The notes beneath the pieces are model-generated. The model saw only the letters and a program-made list of their open reading frames with translations. It was not told where the DNA came from and did no database searches. DNA of 64,000 nt from Pseudomonas entomophila (GTDB lineage Bacteria > Pseudomonadota > Gammaproteobacteria > Pseudomonadales > Pseudomonadaceae). Numbering within the stretch: position 1 is the stretch's first letter; the number at the start of each line of letters is the position of its first letter. This document shows, piece after piece, positions 27,259-37,918 of the stretch. Position numbers and translations under genes: made by a program. The stretch is taken from NCBI RefSeq assembly GCF_013523125.1, contig NZ_JAAMQJ010000005.1, forward strand, positions 1 to 64,000, written 5' to 3'.

Positions 27259-29342
27259 TGGTCGCGCTCCCAGGCTTGTTCGCGGGACTGCGCGATGATC
27301 TCGAGGCGCCGCGCGGCATGCGGATCGTCAAGCACCTCGCGGGCCTTTGCGTCGAAGCGACGACGCCAGTTGGGGTGGCCCTCGGTGGTGCCGGGCAGGT
27401 TGGGTTGCTCTTCGTTGCCCAGCAGGTCTTCCAGGGGAAGCAAGACGAGCGGTGCCTGGGTATGGCCGATGTAGCGAATGGCGGCGTCGATCATGGTGTC
27501 GTTGTCCTGAAGAGGGCCATATTCACGTTCAAGGCTGCTGTGCAGACCTGTCAGTTCGACCTGTCGCGAGGCCCGCCATTCCTTTTCTTTTGCCTCATCG
27601 ATCAGCCCCAGTTCTTTCTGCCAATCGATGTCCCGCCCCTTGAGCCAGCCGGCCATCGTCGGCAGGTCATGGGTGCCGGTGGTGGCCAGTGCGTCGTCAG
27701 GCCATTGCTCGACGGGCAGGAAGTGCCCCGGAGGATCCTGCTCGAATTGCAGCACACGCATGCCCAGGATGGCTTTCTCGGCCAGGTCCTCGCGCAGGCC
27801 ATCGGGCACCGTGCCCAGGTCTTCGCCGAGCACGATCGCTTCGTGTCTGTGCGATTCCAGCGCCAGCAGTCGCAGCATGTCCTGCACGGGCAGCTCGACA
27901 TAGGCGCCTTCGTTGGGCTTGGCCCCCTTGGGGATCAGCCACAGTCGACGCAGCCCCATCACGTGGTCGATGCGCAGGCCACCGGCGTGGCGGAAATTGG
28001 CCTGCAGCATCTCGATGAAGGCGCGAAAGCCGTTGCGTTTGAGGCCTTCGGGCGAGAAGGCGCTGATGCCCCAGTCCTGCCCGGTACGGTTGAGGATGTC
28101 AGGCGGCGCACCCACGGTAAGGTCGGCCAGCAGCTCGTCCTGACGGCTCCAGGCCTGACTGCCGCCACCGTCGGCGCCCACGGCCAGGTCGGCGATCAGG
28201 CCGACGGCCATCTTCCCTTCACAGGCCACCTGCTGCACCCGCTGCAGGCTGCGTTCGGTCAACCATTGGCAGAAGGCATGGAAGTCCAGCTCCTGAGGTT
28301 GGGAGGCGGTCACCTCTTCCACGGCAGGGCTGGACGGGTCTTGCCACTGGACAGGCCATTGACGCCAGTCGGCGCCGTGACCTTCGGCCATGGTCTGGGC
28401 CTGCAGCACCTCAAAGCGGCAATGCAGCTCGAGCGCTTGCCCGGCCTCCTGGCGAAACGCCTCGAAATCCTGGCGCAGGCCGCGTTCGTCCACCTCGTGT
28501 TCCTGCGCCTGCTCGCTGACGAAATCCTTGTGCAGCGCGCGCAAGACCTGCAAGCGCGCTTCGGCAGCAGCGGGCCAGTCGACGAGCGAGTGTGCTTCCA
28601 GCCCACGCAAGGTGGCGGTCAGGCCACAGGTCTCGATGGCCTTTTGCACCGCGTGCTCGCCCAGCAGAATGGCCGGGCTGGCGTACAGGATGTTGAGCAA
28701 CAGGCGGCTGGAGGGCGAGTAGGGGCTGAAGTGGCTCTGCTCGGCCATGGACAAGGCATGGATAGGGCTGATGGCCACGGCATCGGCGCCGCGCTCGGCC
28801 GCGCTGCGGACCAGGTCCTCGAGCGCCTGGCAGTCGCCATAGCCGCAGCCGTCGTCGCGGCGCAGGCTGTAGAGCTGCACGGCGATGCCCCAGCAGCGGG
28901 GCGGCGGTTCGACCGCATCCTGCAGGCCGTAGCAGCGTACGGGGGCCACGGCCAGGGTCAGGGTGTGCTGCTCGACATTGAGTTGGTGATAACCGACAGG
29001 CAAGTCGAGTGAGACGTTGCCATCGGCCTCCACCTGAGCCTCGTGGACGATGCCGTCCTCGCGTTCGAGGCGTACGGACATTCCGGCAAAGCGTTGACCC
29101 ACTTCGATCGTGTCGCCCACGGTCACGCTCATCAAGGGTGGCAGGGCGTGCTGGCGAACGTGCTCGTCAAACGCCTGGAGGCTGGCAACGACGGCGGTGT
29201 CGTCGTCTGCCGGATGACCCAGGCCCGCCAGGACCTTGCGCAGGACCTCATCGCTCACCTGCTGGGGGTTGCCGTTGGCATCGGTCCAGTCACGGGCGAT
29301 GCCGGCACGTGCAGCCAGATCGTGCAGGGGCTGAAGGCTCAT
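27255..29342 (-). CDS. malQ: 4-alpha-glucanotransferase (amylomaltase) MalQ
   Basis: A 695-residue GH77 enzyme that moves alpha-1,4-glucan segments between chains. Seen motifs: LRIDHVMGLRRLWLIP with the nucleophile Asp, VLGEDLGTVPDGLR with the acid Glu, and TGTHDLPTMAGWLKG. The N-terminal 140-residue domain matches proteobacterial MalQ. It is placed between treZ and treY with four-base overlaps on both sides. Here it probably recycles short maltodextrins left by TreY/TreZ and GlgX rather than serving maltose uptake. Confidence 0.96.
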   Translation of the reverse strand: MSLQPLHDLAARAGIARDWTDANGNPQQVSDEVLRKVLAGLGHPADDDTAVVASLQAFDEHVRQHALPPLMSVTVGDTIEVGQRFAGMSVRLEREDGIVHEAQVEADGNVSLDLPVGYHQLNVEQHTLTLAVAPVRCYGLQDAVEPPPRCWGIAVQLYSLRRDDGCGYGDCQALEDLVRSAAERGADAVAISPIHALSMAEQSHFSPYSPSSRLLLNILYASPAILLGEHAVQKAIETCGLTATLRGLEAHSLVDWPAAAEARLQVLRALHKDFVSEQAQEHEVDERGLRQDFEAFRQEAGQALELHCRFEVLQAQTMAEGHGADWRQWPVQWQDPSSPAVEEVTASQPQELDFHAFCQWLTERSLQRVQQVACEGKMAVGLIADLAVGADGGGSQAWSRQDELLADLTVGAPPDILNRTGQDWGISAFSPEGLKRNGFRAFIEMLQANFRHAGGLRIDHVMGLRRLWLIPKGAKPNEGAYVELPVQDMLRLLALESHRHEAIVLGEDLGTVPDGLREDLAEKAILGMRVLQFEQDPPGHFLPVEQWPDDALATTGTHDLPTMAGWLKGRDIDWQKELGLIDEAKEKEWRASRQVELTGLHSSLEREYGPLQDNDTMIDAAIRYIGHTQAPLVLLPLEDLLGNEEQPNLPGTTEGHPNWRRRFDAKAREVLDDPHAARRLEIIAQSREQAWERDQ

Positions 29343-31096
29343 ACGGTGCCCTCGTCAGCAGGCATCAAGCTGGCGACACAGCTGGCCGGTGCCAGTTGCC
29401 CGGCCTGGGTGTTACTGCGTGAGCTGTCATACAGCCAGAAGGCCGCATCAGGCAGGTCGACATCGCACGGCGTCTCGCCCAGATTGAGGTCGATGCGCAG
29501 CAGATCGCCGTTCTCCAGGCGCCAGCGTGCGCTCAGCGCCTTGTCAGCGAGCACCGTGACGCCTTCGGATCTGATACCAGGCAGGGAGGGCACCACATGC
29601 TTGCGGCGCAATTCCAGCAGGGTCCGGTACAGCGCCTGCCACTCTTCGGCGGCGGGGGTATCGGTCAAGGGACGAGACGCCTCGAAGGTCTTCGGGCTAT
29701 TGGGGTCGGGAATCTGCTCACGGTCCTCGGACGACTCGAAGGCGGCGAAGCCCTTGAACTCCGCGCGCCGGCCTTCGCGCACGGCGTCGGCCAGTTCGTC
29801 ATGGTGGTCGGTGAAGAACAGGAACGGGCTGCGGCTGCCTTGCTCGTCGCCCATGAACAACAGCGGAATCATTGGCGACAGCAGCAGCAGGGTCGTGGCC
29901 GCGCGCAATGCTTCAGGCGCGCACAGCCGGGTCAGGCGTTCACCCAGGGCGCGGTTGCCGACTTGGTCGTGGTTCTGCAGGAACAGGACGAACGCGCTGG
30001 GCGGCAGGTGGCCGCTCGGCTCGCCACGCGCCTTGCCATGACGGTTCTGCTGGCCCTGGAAGACGAAACCCTCACCCAGGCAACGCGCCAGTTTCTGGAT
30101 CGGCTGGTCTTCGTAGTCCTGGTAGTACCCTTCGGTCTCGCCCGTGAGCAGCACGTGCAGGGCGTTATGGCCATCGTCGTTCCATTGGGCATCGAAGCCT
30201 TCTTCGAGCAGGAATGCCTGGTTGTGCTCGTTTTCCAGCACCAGCCAGACCTTGCGACCCGGCTCGACGGCGGCGCGCACCCGGCGGGCCAGCTCCTTGA
30301 GGAAGTCCGGGTTGTCGATGGCATGCACGGCGTCCAGACGCAGGCCGTCGAAGCGGTATTCGCAGACCCACATCAAGGCGTTCTGGATGAAGAACTCACG
30401 GACCTCAGGGCGCTTGAAGTCGATGCTGGCGCCCCAGGGCGTCTGCTTGCCTTCGTCGAAGAAATCGTCGGCGTAGCTGTGCAGGTAGTTGCCATCGGGG
30501 CCGAAGTGGTTATAGACCACGTCGAGCATGACCGACAGCCCCAGGCCATGCGCCTGGTCAACCAGGCGCGCCAGTTCTTCAGGTTTGCCATAGCTGTTCT
30601 GTGGGGCGAAGGGCAGGACGCCGTCGTACCCCCAGTTGCGCTTGCCGGGGAACTGGGCGACAGGCATCAACTCGATGGCCGTGATCCCCAGCTCCGCCAA
30701 GCGTGGCAATTGTGCTGCCACGCCGGCATAGCCGCCATGCACACCGACGTGCTGCTCATGGATCACCGCTTCGTGCCAGGCGCGCCCCGTCCAGGTGTCG
30801 TGTTGCCATTCGAAGGCACCGGTGTCGACTGCCTGACTGGGACCGTGCACGCCGTCAGGCTGATACCGCGAAGCCGGATCGGGAACGTCCTGGCTTTCGC
30901 CTTGGGCATTGGTGAAGCGATAGAGGTAGTGGTCGCCTGGCTGGCACGCGACCTCACCGATGAACCAGCCGTCCGCCTCGGACCGCAGCGCGAACGCCTG
31001 CTGTCCAATGACGACGCTCACGTCACGCGCGTTTGGCGCCCAGAGGGCGAAGCGCGCCGACGTGGCGTCCAAGAAATGTACGCCATGCCTGTGCAT
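29339..31096 (-). CDS. treZ: Malto-oligosyltrehalose trehalohydrolase TreZ
   Basis: A 585-residue GH13 enzyme that cuts trehalose from malto-oligosyltrehalose made by TreY. An N-terminal early-set domain (HGVHFLDATSARFALWAPNA) precedes the barrel. Motifs: LDVVYNHFGPDGNYL, FDGLRLDAVHAI (nucleophile), LVLENEHN (acid) and FLQNHDQVGNRALGERL. It starts 15 bases after the glgA stop in the same operon. Length is normal. Confidence 0.96.
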   Translation of the reverse strand: MHRHGVHFLDATSARFALWAPNARDVSVVIGQQAFALRSEADGWFIGEVACQPGDHYLYRFTNAQGESQDVPDPASRYQPDGVHGPSQAVDTGAFEWQHDTWTGRAWHEAVIHEQHVGVHGGYAGVAAQLPRLAELGITAIELMPVAQFPGKRNWGYDGVLPFAPQNSYGKPEELARLVDQAHGLGLSVMLDVVYNHFGPDGNYLHSYADDFFDEGKQTPWGASIDFKRPEVREFFIQNALMWVCEYRFDGLRLDAVHAIDNPDFLKELARRVRAAVEPGRKVWLVLENEHNQAFLLEEGFDAQWNDDGHNALHVLLTGETEGYYQDYEDQPIQKLARCLGEGFVFQGQQNRHGKARGEPSGHLPPSAFVLFLQNHDQVGNRALGERLTRLCAPEALRAATTLLLLSPMIPLLFMGDEQGSRSPFLFFTDHHDELADAVREGRRAEFKGFAAFESSEDREQIPDPNSPKTFEASRPLTDTPAAEEWQALYRTLLELRRKHVVPSLPGIRSEGVTVLADKALSARWRLENGDLLRIDLNLGETPCDVDLPDAAFWLYDSSRSNTQAGQLAPASCVASLMPADEGTV

Positions 31097-31111
31097 CTTC
31101 GACTCCTCGAA

Positions 31112-32671
31112 TCAGTAGTGAGCGGTCTGTGTCTGGTGCACCAGTTCTTCGTACAGACGGGCGTAGGGTTCGACCGCCTGGCACCAGTTGAAGGGCTGAG
31201 TCATCGACAGGCAGCGCATGGCATTGAGCAGGTCCTTCTTCTCGTAGACGTAGAAGGCACGGCTCAGCGCTTCGCGGTAGCTGTCGGCGGTGGATTCATC
31301 GAACAGGAAGCCGGTGACGCCATCTTCGATGGTGTCGGCCAGGCCGCCGGTGTTGCGTGCGACCGGCAGGGAGCCGAAGCGCTGCGCGTACATCTGGCTC
31401 AGACCGCAAGGCTCATAGCGCGACGGCATCAGCAGGAAATCGCTGCCGGCGAACATGCGCCGGGCATCGGTCTCGTTGAAGCCGATGCGTACGCCGATGC
31501 GCCCTGGGTGGCGCTTGGCCAACTCGCGCATGGCCTGCTCTTCTTCGGGCTCGCCTCGGCCGATGATCGCGATCTGGCCGCCTTGCTCGACGATATACTC
31601 GGCCACGGCCAGCGTCAGGTCCAGGCCCTTCTGGTAGACCAGGCGCGAGACCACGGCGAACAAAGGGCCTTCGCAGGCATCGAGCTCGAAGAGGGCGCGG
31701 ACCTCATCGGCGTTGCGTGCCTTGCCTTCCCAGTCGTTGATGCTGAAGTTGTGTTGCAGGTGGCTGTCGGTGGCGGCATCCCAGCTTTCGTCGATGCCGT
31801 TGGGGATGCCGCCGAGCAGGCCCATCTCGGCCTTGCTGGCCAGGAAGCCATCCAGCCCGCAGCCGAAGGCCGGGGTGGTGATTTCGCGAGCATAGGTCGC
31901 GCTGACCGTGGTGATATGGCTGGAGTACGCCAGGCCTGCCTTCAGGTAGGACAGCTTGCCGTAGAACTCCATGCCTTCCTGTTGCAGCGCGTGGTCGGGA
32001 ATCCCCAGCTCCGGGCAGCTGCCCAGGCTGTAGACGCCCTGATAGGCCAGGTTGTGGATGGTGAACAGGGTCGGCACGTTCACGCCACGCCAGTGCATGT
32101 ACGCCGGTGCCAGGCCGGTCGGCCAGTCATGGGCGTGCACCAGTTCTGGGCGCCAATGGGTCATGCCTTCGCCAGCAGCCATTTCGGCAGCGGCCAGGCT
32201 CAGACGAGCGAAGCGAATATGGTTGTCGGCCCAGTCGCGACCTTCGTTGTCGCCATAGGGCGTACCTTCACGCTCGTACAGTTCGGGGCAGATCAGCACA
32301 TAGATGACCAGTCCATCGGCCAGGTCCATGCGGCCGATCTGGCACGGCGGCAAGGCAGCATGGCCGCCCAGCTGACCGACGATGTGAATGGGGTTGTTGC
32401 TGTTCATTACCTGAGGATAGCCAGGGATGAGGATGCGCACGTCATGCAAGTGGCTCAGCGCGCGTGGCAGGGCGGCTGACACATCGCCCAGGCCGCCGGT
32501 CTTCACCAGGTCGGCGATTTCCGAGGTAACGAAGAGAACCTTGCGTTTGTTGGGGTTGTGCTGGCGCTGCGCGCCAGGTGCCTTGGCTGCCGTCACGATG
32601 TCCTTGCGCGGCACTTCGTGAGCGTCCTGGGTGAAGGTGGTTACATGGGGTTCGACAGCGGCACTGATCAT
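31112..32671 (-). CDS. glgA: Glycogen synthase GlgA
   Basis: A 519-residue GT5 glucosyltransferase that builds alpha-1,4-glucan from ADP-glucose. The start at 32671 has GGAGAG upstream. About 43 extra residues precede the conserved start KVLFVTSEIADLVKTGGLGD, which carries the KTGGL ADP-glucose site. FTIHNLAYQGVY and LLMPSRYEPCGLSQMYAQR (donor site Glu) are intact. It heads the glgA-treZ-malQ-treY operon, so glucan synthesis and trehalose release are encoded as one unit. Confidence 0.95.
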   Translation of the reverse strand: MISAAVEPHVTTFTQDAHEVPRKDIVTAAKAPGAQRQHNPNKRKVLFVTSEIADLVKTGGLGDVSAALPRALSHLHDVRILIPGYPQVMNSNNPIHIVGQLGGHAALPPCQIGRMDLADGLVIYVLICPELYEREGTPYGDNEGRDWADNHIRFARLSLAAAEMAAGEGMTHWRPELVHAHDWPTGLAPAYMHWRGVNVPTLFTIHNLAYQGVYSLGSCPELGIPDHALQQEGMEFYGKLSYLKAGLAYSSHITTVSATYAREITTPAFGCGLDGFLASKAEMGLLGGIPNGIDESWDAATDSHLQHNFSINDWEGKARNADEVRALFELDACEGPLFAVVSRLVYQKGLDLTLAVAEYIVEQGGQIAIIGRGEPEEEQAMRELAKRHPGRIGVRIGFNETDARRMFAGSDFLLMPSRYEPCGLSQMYAQRFGSLPVARNTGGLADTIEDGVTGFLFDESTADSYREALSRAFYVYEKKDLLNAMRCLSMTQPFNWCQAVEPYARLYEELVHQTQTAHY

Positions 32672-33484
32672 ACTTCTCTCCGTCCCTAAACGAGCGCCCT
32701 GCACTCGCGGTGTTGTCTCAAGCGTTGGTCTCTCTGAATGCGCGTGTACGTCTTGCAATCCATGCCCCGGTGAGTGGCTTACAGACACGGCACAGTGCGG
32801 CGATCCAGCCGCCAGGCGCTTGGTCTGTTCAGGGGTGGGCAGGCCCGGCAAAGGTGATGCCTTTTTCCGCAGCGTGCTTAAGTGCTGACCTGTGCCGATC
32901 TCGGAAAGTTCGACTTGTTTTCGTCATAAATTCCAAGTGGTTCATGGCCAGCCCTCCGAGTGTAGGAGACAACGTGACAAAGTTGTGACCCGTCGGTCAC
33001 TTTTCGTGAGTGACAGGCTTATTCAGTTTTGTAACAAGTCGTCTCGTAGCCCCATTAGATGGCTTTCAGACACCGTTTCGACCCTAGACGCCTAGGGGGT
33101 TGCAACTCTTGTGCCTTGTGCGCGACGGTCAGTGACAAGGGCGCAGCGCCTGATACATCTTCAAGAACCCAACGGGCCCACGAAACCAGTCTCCCTGCTG
33201 TGCCAGGCAAGCCTGCCCCAGATAGCGATCTGCTCGTCAACACGCGAAGCCACGAAATCTACCTTCTTGACAGGACCGTTCATGGAACCCTTCACCCAAA
33301 ACCCTGCCCCAGCATGGGGCATGCAGACGTCTGCGTGCTCACTCATTTGCACCCAGCACTCCAGTAGGGCTAGCCCACATGAATCTCGCCGACCCTGCCA
33401 GGCGGATGCTGAACCCTGGGCCACGCCGCTGGACTAACCTGAAACGGCACGTGTCCTGTCATTCGTTCTGGAAAGGAGCCATAC
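32672..33484. other. About 810-bp divergent region between glgA and gnd
   Basis: No convincing gene is seen. It must hold the promoters of both operons. A short open frame at 33282-33437 (51 codons, weak AGGA upstream) has no recognisable features. A short dyad GCCCC-AGCAT-GGGGC lies near 33304. AAAGGAG just before 33485 is the gnd ribosome site. The length leaves room for a small RNA or long leader, which I cannot show. Confidence 0.4.
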
Positions 33485-34465
33485 ATGCAACTGGGAATCG
33501 TCGGGTTGGGCCGCATGGGCGGCAATATCGCAAGGCGCCTGATGCGCGCCGGTCATGCCACCGTGGTCCACGACCGCAACAACGAGGCGGTCGGCACATT
33601 GGTGCAGGAGGGCAGCACCGGTGCCCACGACCTGGAAGCGCTGGTCAAGGCGCTCGACACGCCACGGGCGGTGTGGGTGATGCTGCCGGCCGGTGAACCC
33701 ACCGAGCAGACCATCCAGAAGCTGGCCGAACTGCTCGAGCCAGGTGACGCGATCATCGACGGCGGCAACACGTTCTACAAGGACGATGTCCGCCGCGCCG
33801 CGATGCTCGCCGAGCGCGGCCTGCACTACCTGGACGTCGGCACTTCGGGCGGTGTCTGGGGCCTGGACCGCGGCTACTGCATGATGATCGGCGGCGAGAA
33901 GGACGCGTTCGAGCGCCTGGAGCCCTTGTTCAAGGCGCTGGCTCCCGGCGTCGGCGACATTCCCCGTACCCAGGGCCGTGAAGGCGAGCCTGGCCGTGCC
34001 GAGCAGGGCTACATCCATGCGGGCCCACCCGGTGCCGGGCACTACGTCAAGATGGTGCACAACGGCATCGAGTACGGCTTGATGCAGGCCTATGCCGAAG
34101 GCTTCGACCTGCTGCGCAGCAAGGGCTCAGAGCACCTGGCGCCGGAACATCGCTTCGACCTCGACACGGGTGAGATCGCCGAAGTCTGGCGACGTGGCAG
34201 CGTGGTCAGTTCATGGCTGCTCGACCTGACGGCCGACGCCCTGGTGGCCGACCCTCAGTTGGCACACTTCAACGGTGCGGTCGGTGACAGTGGCGAAGGG
34301 CGCTGGACCATCGATGCCGCCGTCGAACAGGCCGTGCCCGTGCCCGTACTGTCCAGCGCGCTGTTCGCCCGATTCCGCTCGCGTCAGCAGCAGGGCACCT
34401 ACGGCGACAAGCTGCTGTCGGCCATGCGCCTGGGCTTTGGTGGCCATGTCGAGAAACCCGAATGA
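33485..34465 (+). CDS. gnd: 6-phosphogluconate dehydrogenase (decarboxylating), short type
   Basis: A 326-residue enzyme that oxidises 6-phosphogluconate to ribulose 5-phosphate and CO2. It is the short YqeC/GndA form, not the 468-residue form. The dinucleotide loop is [13 protein letters not shown]. The acid after strand 2 (VVHDRN) favours NAD over NADP. The catalytic segment is [22 protein letters not shown], and GGNTFYKDD is conserved. AAAGGAG precedes the ATG. It overlaps zwf by four bases, forming a two-step oxidative pentose phosphate unit. Confidence 0.94.
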   Translation: MQLGIVGLGRMGGNIARRLMRAGHATVVHDRNNEAVGTLVQEGSTGAHDLEALVKALDTPRAVWVMLPAGEPTEQTIQKLAELLEPGDAIIDGGNTFYKDDVRRAAMLAERGLHYLDVGTSGGVWGLDRGYCMMIGGEKDAFERLEPLFKALAPGVGDIPRTQGREGEPGRAEQGYIHAGPPGAGHYVKMVHNGIEYGLMQAYAEGFDLLRSKGSEHLAPEHRFDLDTGEIAEVWRRGSVVSSWLLDLTADALVADPQLAHFNGAVGDSGEGRWTIDAAVEQAVPVPVLSSALFARFRSRQQQGTYGDKLLSAMRLGFGGHVEKPE

Positions 34466-35961
34466 AGACAGACTCGATCCCTGCCGCCCCCGCCTGCACC
34501 TTGTTCCTGTTCGGCGCCAGCGGCGACCTGGTCAAGCGCCTGCTGATGCCAGCGCTGTACAACCTGGCCCGCGACGGTCTGCTCGACCCCGACCTGCGCA
34601 TCGTCGGCGTGGACCACAACACCTCCACCGCCGCTGAATTCGGCGACCGCCTGCTGACCTTCATGCGTGAGCGCGACACGGGCGGGGAGGGCGCCACCCA
34701 GCTTGACGAAACCCTGTGGTCCAGCCTTGCCGAGCGTCTGGAGTACCAGACCGGCGATTTCATGTCGGTCGACACCTACACGGCCATTGCCGAGCGCATC
34801 GGGCAGACCACGCACGGCAATGCAGTCTTCTATCTGGCCACCGCACCGCGCTTCTTCCCTGAGGTCGCGCAGCGCCTGGGTCAGGCCGGTCTGTTGGACG
34901 AAAGCCAGGGCGGCTTCCGGCGTCTGGTCATCGAAAAACCGTTCGGCACCGACCTGGCCAGCGCCGAGGCACTCAACGCATCCTTGCTGAAGGTCATGGG
35001 CGAGCGGCAGATCTACCGCATCGACCATTATCTGGGTAAAGAGACGGTGCAGAACATCCTGGTCAGTCGCTTCTCCAATGGCCTGTTCGAATCGTTCTGG
35101 AACAACCATTACATCGACCACGTGCAGATCACTGCCGCCGAGACCGTGGGTGTGGAGACCCGCGGCGCCTTCTACGACACCACCGGGGCCCTGCGTGACA
35201 TGGTGCCCAATCACCTGTTCCAGTTGCTGGCGATGGTCGCCATGGAGCCGCCGGCCGCCTTCGCCGCCGATGCCGTGCGCAGCGAAAAGGCCAAGGTCAT
35301 CGGGGCGATCCGTCCATGGTCGCCGAAGATGGCATTGAAGAACTCGGTACGCGGCCAATACGTCGCCTCGGCGGGCGAAAAGCCGCTGCCGGGCTATCGC
35401 GATGAGGCCAATGTCGATCCCGACAGCCAGACCGAGACCTACGTGGCGCTCAAGGTGATGATCGACAACTGGCGCTGGGTCGGCGTGCCGTTCTACCTGC
35501 GCACCGGCAAGCGCATGAGCGTGCGCGACACCGAGATCGCCATCTGCTTCAAGCCGGCGCCCTACGCGCAATTTCGTGAGTCGGAAGCCGAGCGGCCCAA
35601 GCCGAATTACCTGAAGATCCAGATCCAGCCCAACGAAGGCATGTGGTTCGACCTGCAGGCCAAGCGCCCGGGGCCTGAGCTGATCATGGAGAACGTCGAA
35701 CTGGGCTTCGCCTACAAGGACTTCTTCAAGATGACCCCGGCCACCGGTTACGAAACCTTGATCTACGACTGCCTGACCGGTGACCAGACCCTGTTCCAGC
35801 GGGCCGACAACATCGAGAATGGCTGGCGTGCGGTGCAGCCGTTCCTCGATGCCTGGGCGGCCGGAGGCGAGGTGCACACCTACGCGGCCGGCGAGGACGG
35901 CCCCGAGGCGGGCAAGGAACTGCTGAGCCGTGACAAACGCGAATGGCACCCGCTGGGTTGA
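34462..35961 (+). CDS. zwf: Glucose-6-phosphate 1-dehydrogenase
   Basis: A 499-residue enzyme that oxidises glucose 6-phosphate to 6-phosphogluconolactone. [19 protein letters not shown] is the NADP loop and RIDHYLGKE carries the catalytic His. No pgl gene is next to it, unlike the zwf-pgl-eda operon found elsewhere in pseudomonads, so this is probably a second zwf copy. ATG 34462 overlaps the gnd stop. It is followed after 21 bases by a GH15 gene. Confidence 0.95.
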   Translation: MKTDSIPAAPACTLFLFGASGDLVKRLLMPALYNLARDGLLDPDLRIVGVDHNTSTAAEFGDRLLTFMRERDTGGEGATQLDETLWSSLAERLEYQTGDFMSVDTYTAIAERIGQTTHGNAVFYLATAPRFFPEVAQRLGQAGLLDESQGGFRRLVIEKPFGTDLASAEALNASLLKVMGERQIYRIDHYLGKETVQNILVSRFSNGLFESFWNNHYIDHVQITAAETVGVETRGAFYDTTGALRDMVPNHLFQLLAMVAMEPPAAFAADAVRSEKAKVIGAIRPWSPKMALKNSVRGQYVASAGEKPLPGYRDEANVDPDSQTETYVALKVMIDNWRWVGVPFYLRTGKRMSVRDTEIAICFKPAPYAQFRESEAERPKPNYLKIQIQPNEGMWFDLQAKRPGPELIMENVELGFAYKDFFKMTPATGYETLIYDCLTGDQTLFQRADNIENGWRAVQPFLDAWAAGGEVHTYAAGEDGPEAGKELLSRDKREWHPLG

Positions 35962-35982
35962 TCGATCTGTTCTGGAGAAGAC

Positions 35983-37830
35983 ATGCCAGCTTTGATCGAA
36001 GACTATGCCCTGCTGGGCAACTGCCGCAGTGCAACCCTGGTGAACCGCGACGGGTCCATGGACTGGCTGTGCCTGCCGCGTTTCGATGCGCCGGCCGTGT
36101 TCGCCGCGCTGCTGGGCAACGAGGAGAACGGCCGCTGGCGCATCGCCCCCACGGACCCGGTCGAGACGGTCGAACGCGCTTACCTGGAAGACACGCTGGT
36201 CTTGCAGACCACCTACGTGACCGCCGGTGGCCGTGCCCGTGTCAGCGACTGCATGCCCATGGGCGAGCACAATACGGTGGTGCGGATCATCGAAGGACTG
36301 GTTGGCGAGACCGCTTTCGAGATGGACCTGGTGCTGCGCTTCGACTATGGCCGCAGCGTGCCCTGGGTCGAGAAGCTCGACCCGTTGACCGTCAGCGCCG
36401 TGGCCGGACCGGATCGGTTGATCCTGCGCAGCACCGTCGAGACCCATGGCATGGACCACCACAGTGTCTGTCGTTTTCGCGTGGCGGCCGGCGAACGCCA
36501 GGTCTTCAGCCTGACCCATCAACCGTCGCACCTGCCGCCGGAAGCGCCCGTAGACGTCGAAGACGCTGTACGGCACAGCATCGAACAGTGGCAAGCCTTC
36601 GCCGCACGTTGCCCTGACGTCGGGGAATGGACGCCACTGGTGCGCCGTTCCCTGCTGACGCTCAAGGCCCTGACCTATGCGCCGACCGGAGGCATCGTCG
36701 CGGCGGCGACCACGTCGCTGCCCGAGCGCATCGGTGGCGAACGTAACTGGGACTACCGGTTCTGCTGGTTGCGCGATGCCACCATGACCCTGCTGGCGTT
36801 CATGAACCTGGGCTATTTCGAAGAGGCCCAGGCCTGGCGCGAGTGGTTGTTGCGTTCGGTAGCGGGGAACCCTGAACAGATGCAGATCATGTACGGCCTG
36901 GCCGGCGAGCGGGATCTTCAGGAATACACCTTGCCGTGGCTGGCCGGCTACGAGCACTCGCAACCCGTCCGTGTCGGCAACGGCGCAGCCGGGCAACACC
37001 AGCTGGACATCTATGGCGAGGTCGCCGACGCCATGACGCAAGCGGTCAAGGGCGGCTTGCCGACCCACCCGCGCAGCGCCTCCATCGCTCGCTTGATCAT
37101 GCCGCATGTGGAGCGCATCTGGCGTGAGCCGGACGAGGGCATCTGGGAAGTCCGCGGCGGCAGCCAGCACTTCGTGCATTCCAAGGTCATGGCCTGGGTG
37201 GCCTTCGACCGCGTCGCCAGCCTGGCCGTGGATACTCCCGAGGATCATGAACGGGGCGTGCACTACCGACAGGTCGCCGACCAGATCCACCGTGAGGTCT
37301 GCGAGCGCGGGCTGGACCCGACGGGCCAGCACTTCGTGCAGGCCTATGGCTCGAGCGAAACCGACGCCAGTCTGCTGCAGATCGCCTTGACAGGCTTTCT
37401 GCCAGCGGACGATCCCCGCTTCCTGCGCACGCTGGAACAGATCGAGCAGCGGTTGCTGCACAACGGCCTGTTGCTGCGCTACGACACCGAAAGCGCATCC
37501 GATGGACTGTCGACGGGCGAGGGGACGTTCCTGGTCTGTTCGTTCTGGCTGGCCGACGTCTACGTGCTGCTCGGCCGTCGGGACGATGCGCTGACCCTGT
37601 ACCAACGGCTGACCGGGCTGTGCAACGAGGTCGGCTTGCTGGCCGAGCAGTACGATCCGGTGAGCCAGCGCATGCTGGGCAACTTTCCGCAGGCGTTCAG
37701 TCACATCGGCATCATCAACACGGCCCTGAACCTGCACCGTTCGTCGTGTCCCGTGCGCGATCGGGCCCATTGTGCTGAGGAGCCCGTGGTGCGGTGGTCG
37801 CCGGTCGGCGAAGGCGCGCACGTCGGCTAG
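35983..37830 (+). CDS. Glycoside hydrolase family 15 protein (glucoamylase/trehalase-like)
   Basis: A 615-residue GH15 enzyme that releases glucose from alpha-glucan or trehalose. The N-terminal beta domain begins IEDYALLGNCRSATLVNRDG, as in bacterial members. The catalytic (alpha/alpha)6 barrel has RNWDYRFCWLRDAT (N255 onward) and the likely base Glu513 in GEGTFLVCSFWLADVY. There is no signal peptide, so it acts in the cytoplasm, on the glucan or trehalose made by the divergent cluster. It follows zwf by 21 bases, which suggests the released glucose is led into the pentose phosphate route. Substrate not decided by sequence. Confidence 0.9.
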   Translation: MPALIEDYALLGNCRSATLVNRDGSMDWLCLPRFDAPAVFAALLGNEENGRWRIAPTDPVETVERAYLEDTLVLQTTYVTAGGRARVSDCMPMGEHNTVVRIIEGLVGETAFEMDLVLRFDYGRSVPWVEKLDPLTVSAVAGPDRLILRSTVETHGMDHHSVCRFRVAAGERQVFSLTHQPSHLPPEAPVDVEDAVRHSIEQWQAFAARCPDVGEWTPLVRRSLLTLKALTYAPTGGIVAAATTSLPERIGGERNWDYRFCWLRDATMTLLAFMNLGYFEEAQAWREWLLRSVAGNPEQMQIMYGLAGERDLQEYTLPWLAGYEHSQPVRVGNGAAGQHQLDIYGEVADAMTQAVKGGLPTHPRSASIARLIMPHVERIWREPDEGIWEVRGGSQHFVHSKVMAWVAFDRVASLAVDTPEDHERGVHYRQVADQIHREVCERGLDPTGQHFVQAYGSSETDASLLQIALTGFLPADDPRFLRTLEQIEQRLLHNGLLLRYDTESASDGLSTGEGTFLVCSFWLADVYVLLGRRDDALTLYQRLTGLCNEVGLLAEQYDPVSQRMLGNFPQAFSHIGIINTALNLHRSSCPVRDRAHCAEEPVVRWSPVGEGAHVG

Positions 37831-37918
37831 GCAGACGGGTGGATCCAAAAATGGCATAGTGGCCACATTTCAACGCCGATTCCGCGGGGGGTCGGCGTGT
37901 GTCATGAGGTCGTCCGCG

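Noticed and set aside
29597..32479. 960-codon plus-strand open frame opposite treZ and glgA
   Set aside because: Antisense shadow; no domain or ribosome site and low-complexity sequence.
32672..32851. 60-residue N-terminal extension of glgA
   Set aside because: GGAGAG lies before the Met at 32671, and the upstream residues have no family similarity.
33282..33437. 51-codon open frame in the glgA-gnd gap
   Set aside because: Weak ribosome site and no recognisable sequence features; kept only as a note in the gap description.
34399..37866. 1155-codon open frame on the minus strand opposite zwf and the GH15 gene
   Set aside because: A shadow of G+C-rich codon use; the plus-strand genes have clear family motifs and this frame has none.
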